In this document: piece by piece, positions 43,989 through 53,009 of the stretch
Layout of the letters: each line of letters opens with the position of its first letter
Numbering within the stretch: position 1 is the first letter of the stretch
Source of the DNA: JARKPK01 sp964631235
Lineage (GTDB): Bacteria; Planctomycetota; Planctomycetia; Pirellulales; Thermoguttaceae
Assembly (NCBI GenBank): GCA_964631235.1
Contig: CAZVZX010000004.1
Coordinates: forward strand, 1 to 64,000
Direction of reading: 5' to 3'
Length of the DNA stretch: 64,000 nucleotides
Translations under genes and position numbers: made by a program
Notes under the pieces: model-generated
What the model was told of the DNA's origin: nothing
The model's input: only the letters and a program-made list of their open reading frames with translations
Databases searched by the model: none

Positions 43989-45509
43989 TCAGCCAATGCT
44001 CAATCGCCGCTCGACCTGCCGAAGGGCTTCGTCCACCGGCATCAGCCGCTGCGCTAATCGCAGGTTCGCTCCTTTAGTCATCCAATCGTCCACCCGCCGC
44101 TGCGCGGCAACCACGGTGCTGTGGCTTCGGTGGCCGAAATACTGACCGATTTCGCTCAGAGCGGCGCGGGTGTGCTTTCGTGCCAACCACATGGCCAACA
44201 TCCGCGGATGACTGACGTGGCGGCTGCGCGCATCAGCCTGGAGGCTCTGCGGCGAAAGCCCGAACGTCTCGCAGACCGCCTTTTCGATGTCGTCGAGTCG
44301 AACGGGCCGAGCATACTCTTGGAACAGATCGGCCAGCAATTCGGCGGCCAGCGCCGGCGTGATCGGCTCGCCTCGGGCCGCGCAACCGGCCTGAAGACGG
44401 CACATCGCCCCTTTCAAAGCGCGTGCGTTGCTCGCCACTCGATCGGCAATCAAATCGACCACTTCTTCAGGCACGGCCATATCCATTTCGTCGGCCCAGC
44501 GTTTGACGATTCCTCGCCGTGCTTCCCAATCCGGCGGTTCGAGTCGGCAGACGATGCCGCTTTGAAGCCGCGTGGTCAATTCCGGCCCCAGCTCCGGCAG
44601 CTCGCTCGGCGGCCGATCGGCGGCCAACACCAATTGACGGCCTTCGCGCATCAAGGTGTCAACGGTGTGCAACAGCTCGATCTGCGTGGTTCGCTTGCCG
44701 ATGAAGAACTGCAAATCGTCAATCAGCAGCAGATCCACCCCGCGATACTTCCGCCGAAAGCCGGGCAATCCGGACCCGCGCAAGGCGTCGAGAAACTGCG
44801 TGGTGAACTGCTCGGCCGAAAGATAGATCGCCGTGCGCCGCGGCACACTGCCGCGCACCGCCCGCCAAATGCCTTCCAGCAGATGGCTCTTTCCGACCCC
44901 GGTCGGACCGTGAACAAGCATCGGGTTCATGTGCCGCGATTGCGACACGACCATCTCCGCCGACGTCAACGCCAACCGATTATTCTGGCCGGGCACAAAC
45001 GTCCGCAAATCCGCAAAACGGCGACTACCGTTGGCCGCAGGCCGCCGCACGATCGTCTCGCGTTCGCCCGAGAGCTGGCGATGATTCGGCCCGCCTGCTC
45101 CCTGAACGGAAAACTCGCCCCGGCCTGCCGCGTCGGCGCCGACGTTTTCCTTATTCGAATCGCTTTCGATGAGCGCATCGCCCTCAGCCGACGGTTGCCG
45201 TGGAACGGACGATACGCCCACCGTCTGTTGCCGTTGATTCCCGTTGACACCGTTGCTTCCCGGTGCAACCAAGTAACGGACCGGCACGTCTCGACCGAGA
45301 AGACTCTGCGCAGCCGAGGCAATCTGCGAATGGAAGTTCAAGCGGATCCATTCAATGAGCATCCGCTCTGGCCCGACCACCGACAAACCCTCGGCATCGA
45401 GCACCAGTTCGGTGGTTTCACCGAACCAAAGATCGAAGCGATGTTGTCCGAGCCGGTCGGCCAGGCGAGATCGCAAGGCCGAGACGACGTCCTTTTCGCG
45501 CGTGGTCAC
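43989..45509 (-). CDS. dnaA: chromosomal replication initiator protein DnaA
   Basis: Binds DnaA boxes at the origin and opens DNA with ATP. About 506 residues from the GTG at 45509; a GTG at 45521 is equally possible, so the start is uncertain. Domain I (LADRLGQHRFDLWFGETTEL), a long low-complexity domain II (about residues 100-180), and an AAA+ domain with Walker A (VHGPTGVGKSHLLEG) and Walker B (LLLIDDLQFFIG) are present. The domain IV signature reads FGHRSHSTVVAAQRRV, where most DnaA proteins have GGRDHTTV; Ser replaces the usual Asp. The neighbours are proS and a GNAT gene, not dnaN, recF or gyrB. I did not find a cluster of DnaA boxes nearby. Confidence 0.9.
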   Translation of the reverse strand: MTTREKDVVSALRSRLADRLGQHRFDLWFGETTELVLDAEGLSVVGPERMLIEWIRLNFHSQIASAAQSLLGRDVPVRYLVAPGSNGVNGNQRQQTVGVSSVPRQPSAEGDALIESDSNKENVGADAAGRGEFSVQGAGGPNHRQLSGERETIVRRPAANGSRRFADLRTFVPGQNNRLALTSAEMVVSQSRHMNPMLVHGPTGVGKSHLLEGIWRAVRGSVPRRTAIYLSAEQFTTQFLDALRGSGLPGFRRKYRGVDLLLIDDLQFFIGKRTTQIELLHTVDTLMREGRQLVLAADRPPSELPELGPELTTRLQSGIVCRLEPPDWEARRGIVKRWADEMDMAVPEEVVDLIADRVASNARALKGAMCRLQAGCAARGEPITPALAAELLADLFQEYARPVRLDDIEKAVCETFGLSPQSLQADARSRHVSHPRMLAMWLARKHTRAALSEIGQYFGHRSHSTVVAAQRRVDDWMTKGANLRLAQRLMPVDEALRQVERRLSIG

Positions 45510-45767
45510 TTCCTTCGCCACTCCCCGGCGCGCGCAAAGCACGCCCAACAGACGGATCAGATCGTGAATGAGCAGCCGTGCCGACTCTGGAACGCCTAAT
45601 GCTCTGCGCTCGCGCAATGCACCCGAGAGCACTGCAAGGCCGCAAGCCATCGGCTCGTTCGGCCTTGAAGCGGCCGTTGGTTGTCGGCAACGGCCCGCTC
45701 GCAGAGTCCAGCATCACGATGTTGTCGATCGAAGCGGATTGCCGCCCGATCGTTCTGTCGGTGTCAC

Positions 45768-45797
45768 CCGTGTTAGCGTGATTTTAGCCGTGCTAGC
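45768..45797. promoter_or_regulatory. pair of CCGTGYTAGC direct repeats upstream of dnaA
   Basis: CCGTGTTAGC at 45768-45777 and CCGTGCTAGC at 45788-45797, exactly 20 bases apart (two helical turns), about 260 bases upstream of dnaA. This looks like a site for a dimeric regulator, but I know of no protein for it. Confidence 0.35.
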
Positions 45798-46334
45798 ATT
45801 GATGTCAAAGGCACCGCAGCACGCTCCCCCCAAAATTTATCCCGCTCGGCAATCATGCCTCCAAATCAACGGAAAAAACCGCAGCCTTGCCTCCAACGCG
45901 GATATAGACTCGCGGCCGCCTGCGCTCAATTGAAGTGGAAAACCTGTTCGACAGCAGGCGTTCGCCTTGCCCGCCTCCGACACGAATCGTCGATCGCATT
46001 TCGACTTGCGACCGATGCCTGACGAACTTAGAGCGTGCAACACCGAAAACCATTCGTCATTCAAACAAACGATTCGACAGTCCAGAAGACGAGAAGGCGG
46101 CCGGCTTCGAAGAATTGCGGCGTGCCGTCGGACAGGGCCATCGGTCGGGCGTCGCACATGTGCTTTTTGCCGCGAGCGAATCACCTTATTTCAAGCGTCC
46201 CGGTGCAAGCGGGCGGCCGCGCCGCGAACGATCAGCGTCGATGCCGCCGACGAGCCCAAGATTCAGCCCATGCCGCGGCATCAACGGCTTCCGGCGTGTC
46301 CGTGGCTCTCCGATTTCCCGCCTCTCGGGGAGCT

Positions 46335-46433
46335 GCCCAAACAGTTCCACACAGTTGCGAAAGCGGCCGAGGGCGCAGCGAATCGGCCGATCGCGCGTAG
46401 TTCGCGCTTGACCCGCGTTCCGTTGTTCTCGGT
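46335..46433 (+). repeat. interspersed ~100-bp repeat, copy 5
   Basis: Shows CAGTTCCACACAGTTGCGAA, then AGCGGCCGAGGGCGCAGCGA and ATCGGCCGAT, then CTTGACCCGCGTTCCG with TTGTTCTCGG. Landmarks and spacing agree with the other copies. Confidence 0.72.
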
Positions 46434-46543
46434 GATAATCAGTGGGCTCCGCTCAGCCCCACGCTGTTCGATCGACCGCCGCCTGAGCATGCTTGCAGAA
46501 AGGTTACCCGCGACGACTTGGAACGCGTGCGCAGGCTTTGGCT

Positions 46544-47563
46544 TTAGTTGGGCTTGCGCCAAAAGTACACCGCCCGCCGTTCGAGAATGGAGAACCCCGA
46601 CAATCGATAGATTCGCAGCGCAGGTTCGTTTCCGGCATCGACCGCCAACACCACCCGCTGCCGCGATTGTTGGATCGCCGTGCGACACGCATGAGCCACA
46701 AGCGATTTTCCCCAACCCATACCGCGAAAACGCGGCCGAATCCCCATATAGACCAATTCCAAGTTCCCGTCCTCGGGGTGGTCTGCCAATAAAAGGCAGC
46801 CGACATCTTCATTTTGAAAACGAACAATCCGCCAAAGCGAACAACCTGAAGCCCCGACTGACTCGTAACTTTCGAGCACTTCATCCACCGCGCGCAGTCC
46901 ATTGAGCTGGGGATAGTCCAACGTATCACAATACGAGTCTTCAACAATCGACGCCAAACGCATCCGGTCGCCCGCGGCAACCTCAACAAATTGAAGCCCC
47001 GCTTCGCCGCAACACTCGACACTTACCGGAACGCGCTCTGCTCCACGTGCCGATTCGTCGCTGCCGGCAGCGGCAACCGCCTCTGCGTCGATATCCGAAC
47101 CGACCGGGCGAAATAGATAAAACAGATCGTTTAGTCGCGAGAAGCCGATCTCAACAAGCAAGGCGTGCTCCATCGGTGTCGGCAATTGGACCAAAGATTG
47201 GGCCCACGAAATGCCGCCAGAGAGCATCGTCCTTCGGCACGCCCCGAGAACCGCCCGCAGAACCGAATGGCCGCATCCTCCCGATTCTCGCGGAGGCCAG
47301 AGAATGGCCGATCGGCTCGACAACGGTTCGATCNNNNNNNNNNAGGCCGCTGCGACAAGCCGGCCGGCGGCAAACGCGCCGACCAATTGCTCCGTAGCCG
47401 CCCGATCCGCTGACCAACGATCGACCAGCGCGCGGGCGGCCCACTGAGCCGCTGGACCTTGCACCGTCACGAACAAACGAGCCGCGTCGGGCCAGAAGGC
47501 CCGCTCGATTCGACCGATGCTGATTCCGGATAACGGCTCCATCATCGCTGAATTATCGACCAT
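46544..47563 (-). CDS. GNAT-family acetyltransferase with an assembly gap inside
   Basis: A protein of about 339 residues with two GNAT-type halves. The C-terminal half is clear: LELVYMGIRPRFRGMGWGKS contains the acetyl-CoA loop (RFRGMG), then DAGNEPALRIYRLSGFSIL. The N-terminal half looks like a degenerate second GNAT domain, as in some planctomycetal double-GNAT proteins. Ten N bases (47334-47343) lie in the N-terminal half, but the frame is the same on both sides. ATGs at 47563, 47545 and 47542 are possible; the longer frame (to 47596) starts inside a terminator hairpin and is rejected. Substrate unknown. Confidence 0.72.
   Translation of the reverse strand: MVDNSAMMEPLSGISIGRIERAFWPDAARLFVTVQGPAAQWAARALVDRWSADRAATEQLVGAFAAGRLVAAAXXXXIEPLSSRSAILWPPRESGGCGHSVLRAVLGACRRTMLSGGISWAQSLVQLPTPMEHALLVEIGFSRLNDLFYLFRPVGSDIDAEAVAAAGSDESARGAERVPVSVECCGEAGLQFVEVAAGDRMRLASIVEDSYCDTLDYPQLNGLRAVDEVLESYESVGASGCSLWRIVRFQNEDVGCLLLADHPEDGNLELVYMGIRPRFRGMGWGKSLVAHACRTAIQQSRQRVVLAVDAGNEPALRIYRLSGFSILERRAVYFWRKPN
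47334..47343. other. assembly gap (10 N)
   Basis: Run of ten N bases inside the GNAT gene. The reading frame is kept across it, so the true gap length is probably a multiple of three plus one, as given. Confidence 0.95.
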
Positions 47564-47568
47564 GGCCG

Positions 47569-47638
47569 CAAAAAAACAAAGCCGGTTACAAGGCAAGAGG
47601 AACTGCCCTCAGGCAGCCGCCCTTGCCCGGTAACCGGC
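47569..47638 (-). terminator. rho-independent terminator of the HEAT-repeat gene
   Basis: An elaborate hairpin: an outer stem GCCGGTTAC/GTAACCGGC (47581-47589 with 47630-47638), a second stem GGCAAG/CTTGCC and a third CTGCC/GGCAG around a four-base loop. On the minus strand it is followed directly by TTTGTTTTTTT. It lies 165 bases after the HEAT-repeat stop and just before the GNAT gene, so it should separate the two transcripts. Confidence 0.85.
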
Positions 47639-47803
47639 CAAAATCGGCTATTGCAACCGAAAACGCGACACACAGCGACGGTTGCGTACAACCGGCGCCG
47701 ATGCGGAACCTTGTTGGCTTGCGATCTCGGCGGCCGAAACGTGTTGCGATTCCTGCGGTCGCCATGCAACCGCCGGCGAACACACATCCGACCAAAGAGC
47801 GAA

Positions 47804-49753
47804 TTAGCGCGATCCTCGCGCCTGATTCTGCAACGCCTTCGCTCGTGCCGTCAAGTCTGCATCCACCCCGGCATCGATCACTCGTTGGGTCGCAGTGATC
47901 ACAAGTTGCTTGTTGTTATCGCCGACCTTTTCGGCAATGGCCAGCAACGTTTGGGCGGCATCCTTCTTCAACGCCGGATCGTCGAGAAGCCCGACGGCCA
48001 AATCGACCGGTCCTTTGCCCGATAGACGGCGCAAAATATCGAGGACCAGCCGTTTCTCATCTGGACGCTGCGCGGCCGCCAGAGCTTCGCGGCACATGGC
48101 CACTCGTTGCGGACCGGGCAGATCAAGCTGCCGGGCAAGCCGAATATAGCCGCGAAGCGCGCGAATCTTGTACTTGTTGTCAGAGGCCGACTTCGCCAAG
48201 TCGAGAAGGATCGGCGCCGCATCAACGCTCATCCATTCGCCCAACAGCCGACTGCCGGCGTCGAGAATCTCGGGCTGCGAGTCCTTGGCGGCCGCCGCCA
48301 CCGTTTCCAACGCAACCTGCCCGCCCACGGCCGCGAGAATTTCCAACGCCGCGACTCGTTGCTCCAACGATCCCGTTTGAGCGGCCGGCTGAATCAGACG
48401 GGCGCACGCTTCACGATCAGGCATGCGGACCGCGGCCATTTGCACAGCGGTCCGCGCAGGCAATGCGTCTTCCGCTCGAGGCGGTTTTGTCATTCGGGCG
48501 ACGAGCCACGGCAGTTCGCCTTGATCAATGGTCGCCCCCAGGGCGATAACCGCCGCGGAGCGAGTTTCGGGATTGGCGTCGTCGGCCGCCTTGAGCAACA
48601 ACGGCTTTGCCGCGGTAATGTAGCGCGCCCCGGCCAACTGAATCAATACATTCCGTAGCTTGCCTTCTGCGGTGCCGAGTTGTTGAACCAGCGCTTCGTT
48701 GATCCCGTCGCCTTTGGCGTCCGTCAGGGCGTCGATCGCCTTTTCGGCCACTTGCGCGTTGGAATCCGTTGCCGCCGCGAGCAAAACCGGCACGGCCGCC
48801 GCTCCGCCCACTTTGCTCAATGCTCCAATGGCGGCGATGCGCACCGGCGCCGGCCCGGCCTTGGCCGCGTCGAGCAACGCCGGCAAGGCCAGCGGATCAT
48901 TGCGATCAGCCAGTGCCGAAACCACGGCCGCCTGCTTCGCTTCCGGAATATTCTTCAACTCCGCGACGAGCGCCGTGGTCAGCTCCGGTCCTTGGATTTC
49001 GCGGGCGAGCCACAGGCCGACGGCAAACACGTCTTTGTCATCGCTGCGGAGGTATCCGATAATGATCGGAACCGCTCCCGCCTTTTGCACCAGCACCGCC
49101 CCGCGCATCGCCGCCAAGCGGTACGGTTTCGGCACCTCGGCGCGAAGCACACCCTGGTACAACCGCGAGGCGACCTCCGCATTGCCGGCGGCGAGTGAGC
49201 GCTCGGCCGCAAGGATGCACCCCTGCGCGACCGACGGACGAACGGCCGCCGGCGACTGTGCCAGCGCCGACTCGAGGGCTTTGATCGCCGCAGGCGTGGC
49301 GATTCGCCCCAACGCCACGGCCGAAGCCGCAGCGACTTCCGCATCACTATCGCCAAGGCGCGAAACGAGCAACTCCACGGCATTGGCGTCACGACGCACT
49401 CCGATCGAATTGATCACGCCGATAAGCAGACGCCCTTTCAACTTCACGGCGGCACCGCGAAGCGCCTCGTCGGCCGCCGAATCCGGAATCGCCTCTAATG
49501 CAATCCTCGCCCACGATGCAAGCTGTTCGTCGGCCAACAGGGGGGCAAGCGCCGGAACGGATTTGTAGGTGCCCGAAACGGCCAATCGTTTGCAGGCCAG
49601 TGCTTTCTCAGCGGGCGCCCCGTTCTGCAATATCGCAATTTGCTGCTGTTCGTCAAACTTCGGCGGCGGCGCGGCCGACAGATCGCCGACGGTCGCAACC
49701 AGCGCGACGAGGGCCAATCCCGCCCATTTCAAGAAAATCATGTGATCGTGCAT
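47804..49753 (-). CDS. exported HEAT-repeat protein
   Basis: A 649-residue alpha-solenoid protein. The ATG at 49753 has GGGAG nine bases upstream and starts a signal peptide (MIFLKWAGLALVALVATVGD after a short basic stretch). The mature protein is nearly all HEAT-type helix pairs; typical units are VELLVSRLGDSDAEVAAASA, VRIAAIGALSKVGGAAAVPV and ETRSAAVIALGATIDQGELP, about 35-38 residues each, some 14-16 units. Such proteins are binding scaffolds, often periplasmic in planctomycetes. A strong terminator follows. The oxidoreductase gene lies upstream on the same strand, 177 bases away; a shared promoter is possible but not shown. Confidence 0.85.
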   Translation of the reverse strand: MHDHMIFLKWAGLALVALVATVGDLSAAPPPKFDEQQQIAILQNGAPAEKALACKRLAVSGTYKSVPALAPLLADEQLASWARIALEAIPDSAADEALRGAAVKLKGRLLIGVINSIGVRRDANAVELLVSRLGDSDAEVAAASAVALGRIATPAAIKALESALAQSPAAVRPSVAQGCILAAERSLAAGNAEVASRLYQGVLRAEVPKPYRLAAMRGAVLVQKAGAVPIIIGYLRSDDKDVFAVGLWLAREIQGPELTTALVAELKNIPEAKQAAVVSALADRNDPLALPALLDAAKAGPAPVRIAAIGALSKVGGAAAVPVLLAAATDSNAQVAEKAIDALTDAKGDGINEALVQQLGTAEGKLRNVLIQLAGARYITAAKPLLLKAADDANPETRSAAVIALGATIDQGELPWLVARMTKPPRAEDALPARTAVQMAAVRMPDREACARLIQPAAQTGSLEQRVAALEILAAVGGQVALETVAAAAKDSQPEILDAGSRLLGEWMSVDAAPILLDLAKSASDNKYKIRALRGYIRLARQLDLPGPQRVAMCREALAAAQRPDEKRLVLDILRRLSGKGPVDLAVGLLDDPALKKDAAQTLLAIAEKVGDNNKQLVITATQRVIDAGVDADLTARAKALQNQARGSR

Positions 49754-49930
49754 AACCGAAAGCTCCCTTGCAATTGTTCGCAGAATCAAATCTCTTCACG
49801 CCAGTGTTCATGCCTAGGCGCGACAAACCCAACGGCCCGTCGAAAAGGTCGTTATTGGACTCGCGCCCGTGTGCGTTATCCGCACGATTCGCGGGCTGAA
49901 CTCGCTCCCGTTCTGTTTGTCAACGGGCCG

Positions 49931-51214
49931 CTAAATCCTCCACGGTTCGCGCAGGGCCTCCGAACGCAAGCGATTCGCCTCGTCATCCCCGGGGAATTCG
50001 TTCTTCACCGGATCGTAGGTCAGCTTTCGGCCCAAGAAGCAGGCGATGTTCACCGCATGGCACGCGATGTGCGAGTAGCAAGCCACGTCGGCATTGGCCT
50101 TCGGCTTCGCCCGAGTCTTCACGCAATCGAGAAACTCGCGGACATGGAAGGTCGCCGGGTAGCCGCCGATTTCGGCCACTTTGCGGCCGGCCAACAGCGC
50201 CGGGGAGCTGAGCACCAACTTGCCGCTGTCGCCCGCCTCGACCCATCCGGCATCCCCTTCGAAGCGAACAGGGCACGATCCCAGGGGCAACCAATCCTTC
50301 TCGCGGACAACGAGCTTCACACCGTTGGCATAACGCGCCGTGATGATGCCGTCCTCGGGCGGATTGTATTCCACCGGCGCGGTGTTGTCCGCATCATTCG
50401 CCCATTGACACAAATCGACGCAGTGCGAGCCCCATTCCAAAATACCGCCGCCGACCAAACCGCCGCCCTTTTCGAAATGGAACCCATTGAGCAGCTTCTT
50501 ATTGAACGGCCGCCATGCGGCCGGGCCGAGGTAAAGATCCCAATCCACGTCTTCTTTATCCGGCTCCGGCTCGGCCGGTTCCCAACCGCTTTGAACGGTC
50601 GCCATTCCATTAGGATGCGCGTACACTGTCTGCAACTTGCCGAGCTTCCCGGTCCGCGCCAATTGAACCGCAAACTCGAAATGCGGCAAATTGCGCCGTT
50701 GAGTGCCGGCCTGAAACACGCGCGCCGTGCGGCGAAACGCATCGGCCAACGCCAAGCTCTGTGCGATGTTCTTCGTACACGGCTTTTCACAATACACGTC
50801 TTTTCCGGCCTCGGCCGCCATGATCGCCGCCGTGGCATGCCAGTTCGGACCGGTCGCAATCAGCACGGCATCGATATCCGGCCGGGCCAACAATTCTCGC
50901 AAATCGCGATACGTCTTGCATTCATCGTTGCCGTACTTGGTGTCCGCCATCTTCTTGACGGCTTCACGACGAGCCTTTTTCACCTCGGCGACGGCCACGA
51001 AACGCACGTCCGGCTCGTTCAAGAAGCAATTCAACACATATGTCCCGCGATTGCCGATGCCGATCGCGCCCAGCGTAATGCGATCGCTCGGAGCAGCGGC
51101 CCCGTCTTTGCCCAGTGCCGAAGCCGGCACGAATTGAGGCACCGCAATCGCTCCGCCGACGCCGGCGGTCCATTGGAGAAACCTCCTTCGCGACAAAGTA
51201 CTCCCTACGCTCAT
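49931..51214 (-). CDS. Tat-exported Gfo/Idh/MocA-family oxidoreductase
   Basis: An NAD(P)-dependent sugar or inositol oxidoreductase exported to the periplasm. The ATG at 51214 has GGGAGG at good spacing. The leader has a twin-arginine motif, SRRRFLQWTAG, then a hydrophobic segment to about residue 35. The Rossmann fold starts LGAIGIGNRGTYVLNCFL; the substrate-side motif DVYCEKPCTKNIAQSLALA holds the catalytic-type EKP, and LEWGSHCVDLCQWAND follows in the C-terminal alpha/beta domain. The family is very expanded in planctomycetes. It is encoded on the same strand just downstream of the BMC operon (736-base gap), but it would act outside the cytoplasm, so a direct role in the BMC pathway is unlikely. 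Confidence 0.88.
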   Translation of the reverse strand: MSVGSTLSRRRFLQWTAGVGGAIAVPQFVPASALGKDGAAAPSDRITLGAIGIGNRGTYVLNCFLNEPDVRFVAVAEVKKARREAVKKMADTKYGNDECKTYRDLRELLARPDIDAVLIATGPNWHATAAIMAAEAGKDVYCEKPCTKNIAQSLALADAFRRTARVFQAGTQRRNLPHFEFAVQLARTGKLGKLQTVYAHPNGMATVQSGWEPAEPEPDKEDVDWDLYLGPAAWRPFNKKLLNGFHFEKGGGLVGGGILEWGSHCVDLCQWANDADNTAPVEYNPPEDGIITARYANGVKLVVREKDWLPLGSCPVRFEGDAGWVEAGDSGKLVLSSPALLAGRKVAEIGGYPATFHVREFLDCVKTRAKPKANADVACYSHIACHAVNIACFLGRKLTYDPVKNEFPGDDEANRLRSEALREPWRI

Positions 51215-51950
51215 GTCAGCACCTCCCGATGCGGATAAAAACATCAACTCCCGTGAGCGGAACAACACAAACGCTCGCCGCCACACCGCGGGCCGCTCGC
51301 GCAGCCCTCGGCAAATCATGCCGCACAACAAAACGATCGAAACGCCGTTGAAGGGGAGAAACGCTCAGCCGTCGCAGCGATGCCCACAGCACCTGTCAGG
51401 GCAGCAAACCACAGGCAGAATCTCTGCTTTCGCCCCATCGCGAAACAGACCTTTGCCAAACGGCCAGAATACTTCTGCGCCGCACAATGCACAACCGGCA
51501 ACAAGCGAAACAGCGCCGGCCGAACATCGAACTGCGCACCGCCGTTCGAGCAGCCGCCGGCTTCCGGCAGCAAACCGAGGCACCAAGAACGCAAGCGTCT
51601 CGCCAATGCGGCAGCCGAACTCCGCCGCCGGCGGCATTCCCGGATGCGGACCAAATCCATCCGATTAGCGTGTGGAAATGACAGCGGTCTCTCTCCACGA
51701 GAGGGCTCATTCCTCACCGCTCAAGATATGGTCCCGGCAATGCGATACGCTGCCTCGCCTCAGTAAAACGAAAAAGACAGATCACACTCGGAGCAATAAT
51801 ACCTCGACGATCCGACTATCGACGGCGACTGTCGCCTGCACAGCGAAATGGGCGGCCGAGCAATCGGCAGCCGATCAGGAATCGGCCCCTGGCACAGGAG
51901 TCGCACCCTGGCATCGGTCGCCGTCCGTCGGACGCCTTTCGCGCACGAAC
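51215..51950. other. long intergenic region between BMC operon end and oxidoreductase
   Basis: About 735 bases with no gene that I can support. No repeat copy, tRNA or hairpin with a T tract was found. The promoter of the oxidoreductase gene presumably lies near its right-hand side (about 51250-51400). Confidence 0.5.
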
Positions 51951-52844
51951 TCACACGACTTCAACACCGCCTCGATTGAGTGCTTCGATTACGCGCGTGG
52001 TGATCGATTGGATCAGCGTTTCGACCGAATCGGCACTCGCGCCCGGCGCGGCCGGCGAAGACTCGGCGGGCGCCGCCCCGTCTCCCTCTTTCTTCATCGA
52101 GGGCGGCGTGAAGGCCAGAGGCGCTACGCCCGATTCCTTCCAACTCGCGCGGAACACGTCGTTCGCGCAAATGTCGCAATTCTTCATTTCGGTCCGCGGG
52201 TCGGCGAACCCCCATTTCGTCTTCAGATCGAGCAACGCTCGGGCTTCAGGCTCGGTGAAGTAGTTCACTCGCCCCAGGCTTCGCGAAAGCATCAGAATGC
52301 GGCAGTACGCATCGAGCACCTCCGTCCACCAATAGGCCTTCTCCACGGTCTCGCCGAAACTCACCGTGCCGTGATTCGCCAGAATAATCACATTCGTCTT
52401 GTGAACGAACGGCAGAATCGTATCGGCGAACTCCTGCCCGCCCGGAATCGCGTACTTGGTGATCGGCACATCGCCCAAGAAGATCTCCACTTCGGGCAAA
52501 ACGCATTGCGGAACGGGCTCGCGGGCGATTCCAAACGCCGTTGCATGAGGCGGATGGCAGTGAACCACTGCCTTGATCTCCGGCCGCGCCTTCATGATCG
52601 CCAAATGGAGCATGATTTCGCTGGTGCGTTTCCGGCGGCCAGAGAGCTGCTTGCCCTCCATGTCGACGATGCACAAATCCTCGGGCTTCATGAATCCCTT
52701 GGAAATCATCGTCGGCGTGCAGAGCACTTCCTTCTCGCTGATGCGATAGCTAATGTTGCCGTCGTTGGCGGCCGCGAATCCCTTCTGGTAGATCCGCCTG
52801 CCGATATCGCAAATCTCTTGCTTGAGCTGATGAATGTTGCGCAT
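51951..52844 (-). CDS. class II sugar-phosphate aldolase of the BMC, with C-terminal encapsulation peptide
   Basis: Zinc-dependent aldolase of the FucA/RhaD type. By family knowledge it cleaves L-fuculose- or L-rhamnulose-1-phosphate to DHAP and L-lactaldehyde, the first BMC reaction. Zinc ligands are visible as His95 and His97 (VHCHPPHATAFG) and His158 (ANHGTVSFG); the catalytic glutamate is Glu76 (TSEIMLH). The catalytic domain ends near residue 235. An Ala/Pro/Ser-rich linker follows (about residues 247-270), then an amphipathic helix DSVETLIQSITTRVIEALNR, typical of peptides that target enzymes into BMCs. In the operon it is the last gene. Whether fucose or rhamnose is preferred cannot be read from the sequence. 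Confidence 0.9.
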   Translation of the reverse strand: MRNIHQLKQEICDIGRRIYQKGFAAANDGNISYRISEKEVLCTPTMISKGFMKPEDLCIVDMEGKQLSGRRKRTSEIMLHLAIMKARPEIKAVVHCHPPHATAFGIAREPVPQCVLPEVEIFLGDVPITKYAIPGGQEFADTILPFVHKTNVIILANHGTVSFGETVEKAYWWTEVLDAYCRILMLSRSLGRVNYFTEPEARALLDLKTKWGFADPRTEMKNCDICANDVFRASWKESGVAPLAFTPPSMKKEGDGAAPAESSPAAPGASADSVETLIQSITTRVIEALNRGGVEVV

Positions 52845-52919
52845 ACCCGTTCCCTAATTCTTTTAGAAAGCCGCGAAAAACCGGCATCGGTTCAGCCGCG
52901 GAACGCATGTCGTTCAACG

Positions 52920-52929
52920 NNNNNNNNNN
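52920..52929. other. assembly gap (10 N)
   Basis: Ten N bases in the 165-base space between the aldolase and the downstream end of the BMC-P gene. The true length is not known, so the intergenic distance is approximate. Confidence 0.95.
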
Positions 52930-53009
52930 TGTGATCGCAAACGGTCTTAGAGTCCTGCGGATCCTCCTGAAACATGCCGCCGTCTTCATTTGTCTGCGGC
53001 GATCACCGG

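Larger units (their letters stand above)
45510..46543. other. long non-coding region upstream of dnaA
   Basis: About 1 kb with no convincing gene: the open frames have low-complexity, arginine-rich translations. It contains a pair of 10-bp direct repeats (45768-45797) and one interspersed repeat copy (46335-46433). I looked for DnaA boxes (TTATCCACA and close variants) and found only one weak partial match (TTATCCCGC near 45838). I do not call an origin. Confidence 0.6.

Noticed and set aside
44121..45599. 492-codon plus-strand open frame
   Set aside because: Antisense to dnaA, which has all DnaA motifs; the open frame is a by-product of GC-rich codon usage.
45510..46543. Replication origin upstream of dnaA
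   Set aside because: Only one weak DnaA-box-like match and no AT-rich unwinding region; not enough to call.
45967..46905. 312-codon plus-strand open frame upstream of dnaA
   Set aside because: Runs through a repeat copy and into the antisense of the GNAT gene; composition is unlike a protein.
49931..51214. Oxidoreductase as an internal BMC enzyme
   Set aside because: It has a twin-arginine export leader and no encapsulation peptide, and lies 736 bases from the operon end.
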